From contig CALDPJ010000244.1 of assembly GCA_937911795.1 (NCBI GenBank), forward strand, positions 1-5,285: DNA of 5,285 bases. Direction: 5' to 3'. Position 1 is the first letter of the stretch, and each line of letters starts with the position of its first letter. The notes under the pieces were generated by a model that worked only from the letters and a program-made list of their open reading frames with translations, made no database searches and had not been told where the DNA came from. This document shows positions 5,258-5,285 of this stretch, one piece after another. This DNA is from an uncultured Flavobacteriales bacterium. GTDB taxonomy: Bacteria > Bacteroidota > Bacteroidia > Flavobacteriales_D > SKUL01. The position numbers and the translations under genes are program-made.

Positions 5258-5285
5258 TCAACCTTTATAGGTTCCGGGATCTTCT
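5258..5285 (-). pseudogene. Upstream continuation of the T9SS protein, out of frame by short indels
   Basis: Ahead of the TGA at 5260-5258 the same frame reads EDPGTYKG, and the neighbouring frame continues as KVEYGN to a TAG at 5247-5245. EDPGTYK+VEYG+KLGPTGYPSRISF makes a sensible beta-domain sequence if one A is lost in the A3 run at 5266-5264 and one A is gained in the A3 run at 5251-5249 (minus-strand bases). Two compensating homopolymer errors, or a real lesion, would explain it. Confidence 0.4.

Overview
The window looks like a chromosomal segment from a member of the Bacteroidota, probably a free-living or marine-type lineage. Two things point there: a C-terminal type IX secretion (T9SS) sorting domain on the gene at the right edge, and a secreted lipoprotein of the M49 peptidase type common in this phylum. 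A TAnnTTTG-like -7 element also sits ahead of the M49 gene. Codon use and base composition look similar throughout, and there are no mobile elements, RNA genes or CRISPR arrays.

Layout. Positions 1-1301 (minus strand) hold the N-terminal two thirds or so of an M49 (dipeptidyl peptidase III-like) lipoprotein that runs off the left edge. Positions 1383-1949 (minus) hold a small outer-membrane beta-barrel-like protein of unknown function. A 111-bp divergent intergenic region (1950-2060) contains a perfect 9-bp inverted repeat with a 13-bp spacer that looks like an operator. From 2061 the plus strand carries four genes in a row: a Sec-exported Cys-motif precursor peptide (2061-2489), a DUF692/MNIO enzyme (2565-3386), a DUF2063/HvfC-BufC-type partner (3379-4137) and a small stand-alone peptidoglycan-binding-domain protein (4179-4424). 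A convergent gene (4418 to the right edge, minus) encodes the C-terminal part of a T9SS-secreted protein; its frame is interrupted close to the window end.

The main find is the 2061-4137 cluster: a compact RiPP (ribosomally synthesised, post-translationally modified peptide) operon of the MNIO (multinuclear non-heme iron oxidase) class. The precursor has a Sec signal peptide and three cysteines, two of them in EG[S/T]CG motifs that resemble the EGKCG motifs of HvfA from Haemophilus, which are modified by HvfB (MNIO) with HvfC. The enzyme keeps the recognisable DUF692 metal-ligand motifs, and the partner overlaps it by 8 bp. By analogy with the HvfA and bufferin systems the product would be a periplasmic or exported copper-binding modified peptide; that function is inference. 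Distinctive points are the S/T in place of Lys in the motif, a long charged C-terminal tail, a terminator-like hairpin between precursor and enzyme genes, the absence of a DoxX-type HvfD/BufD gene in the window, and a possible operator upstream.
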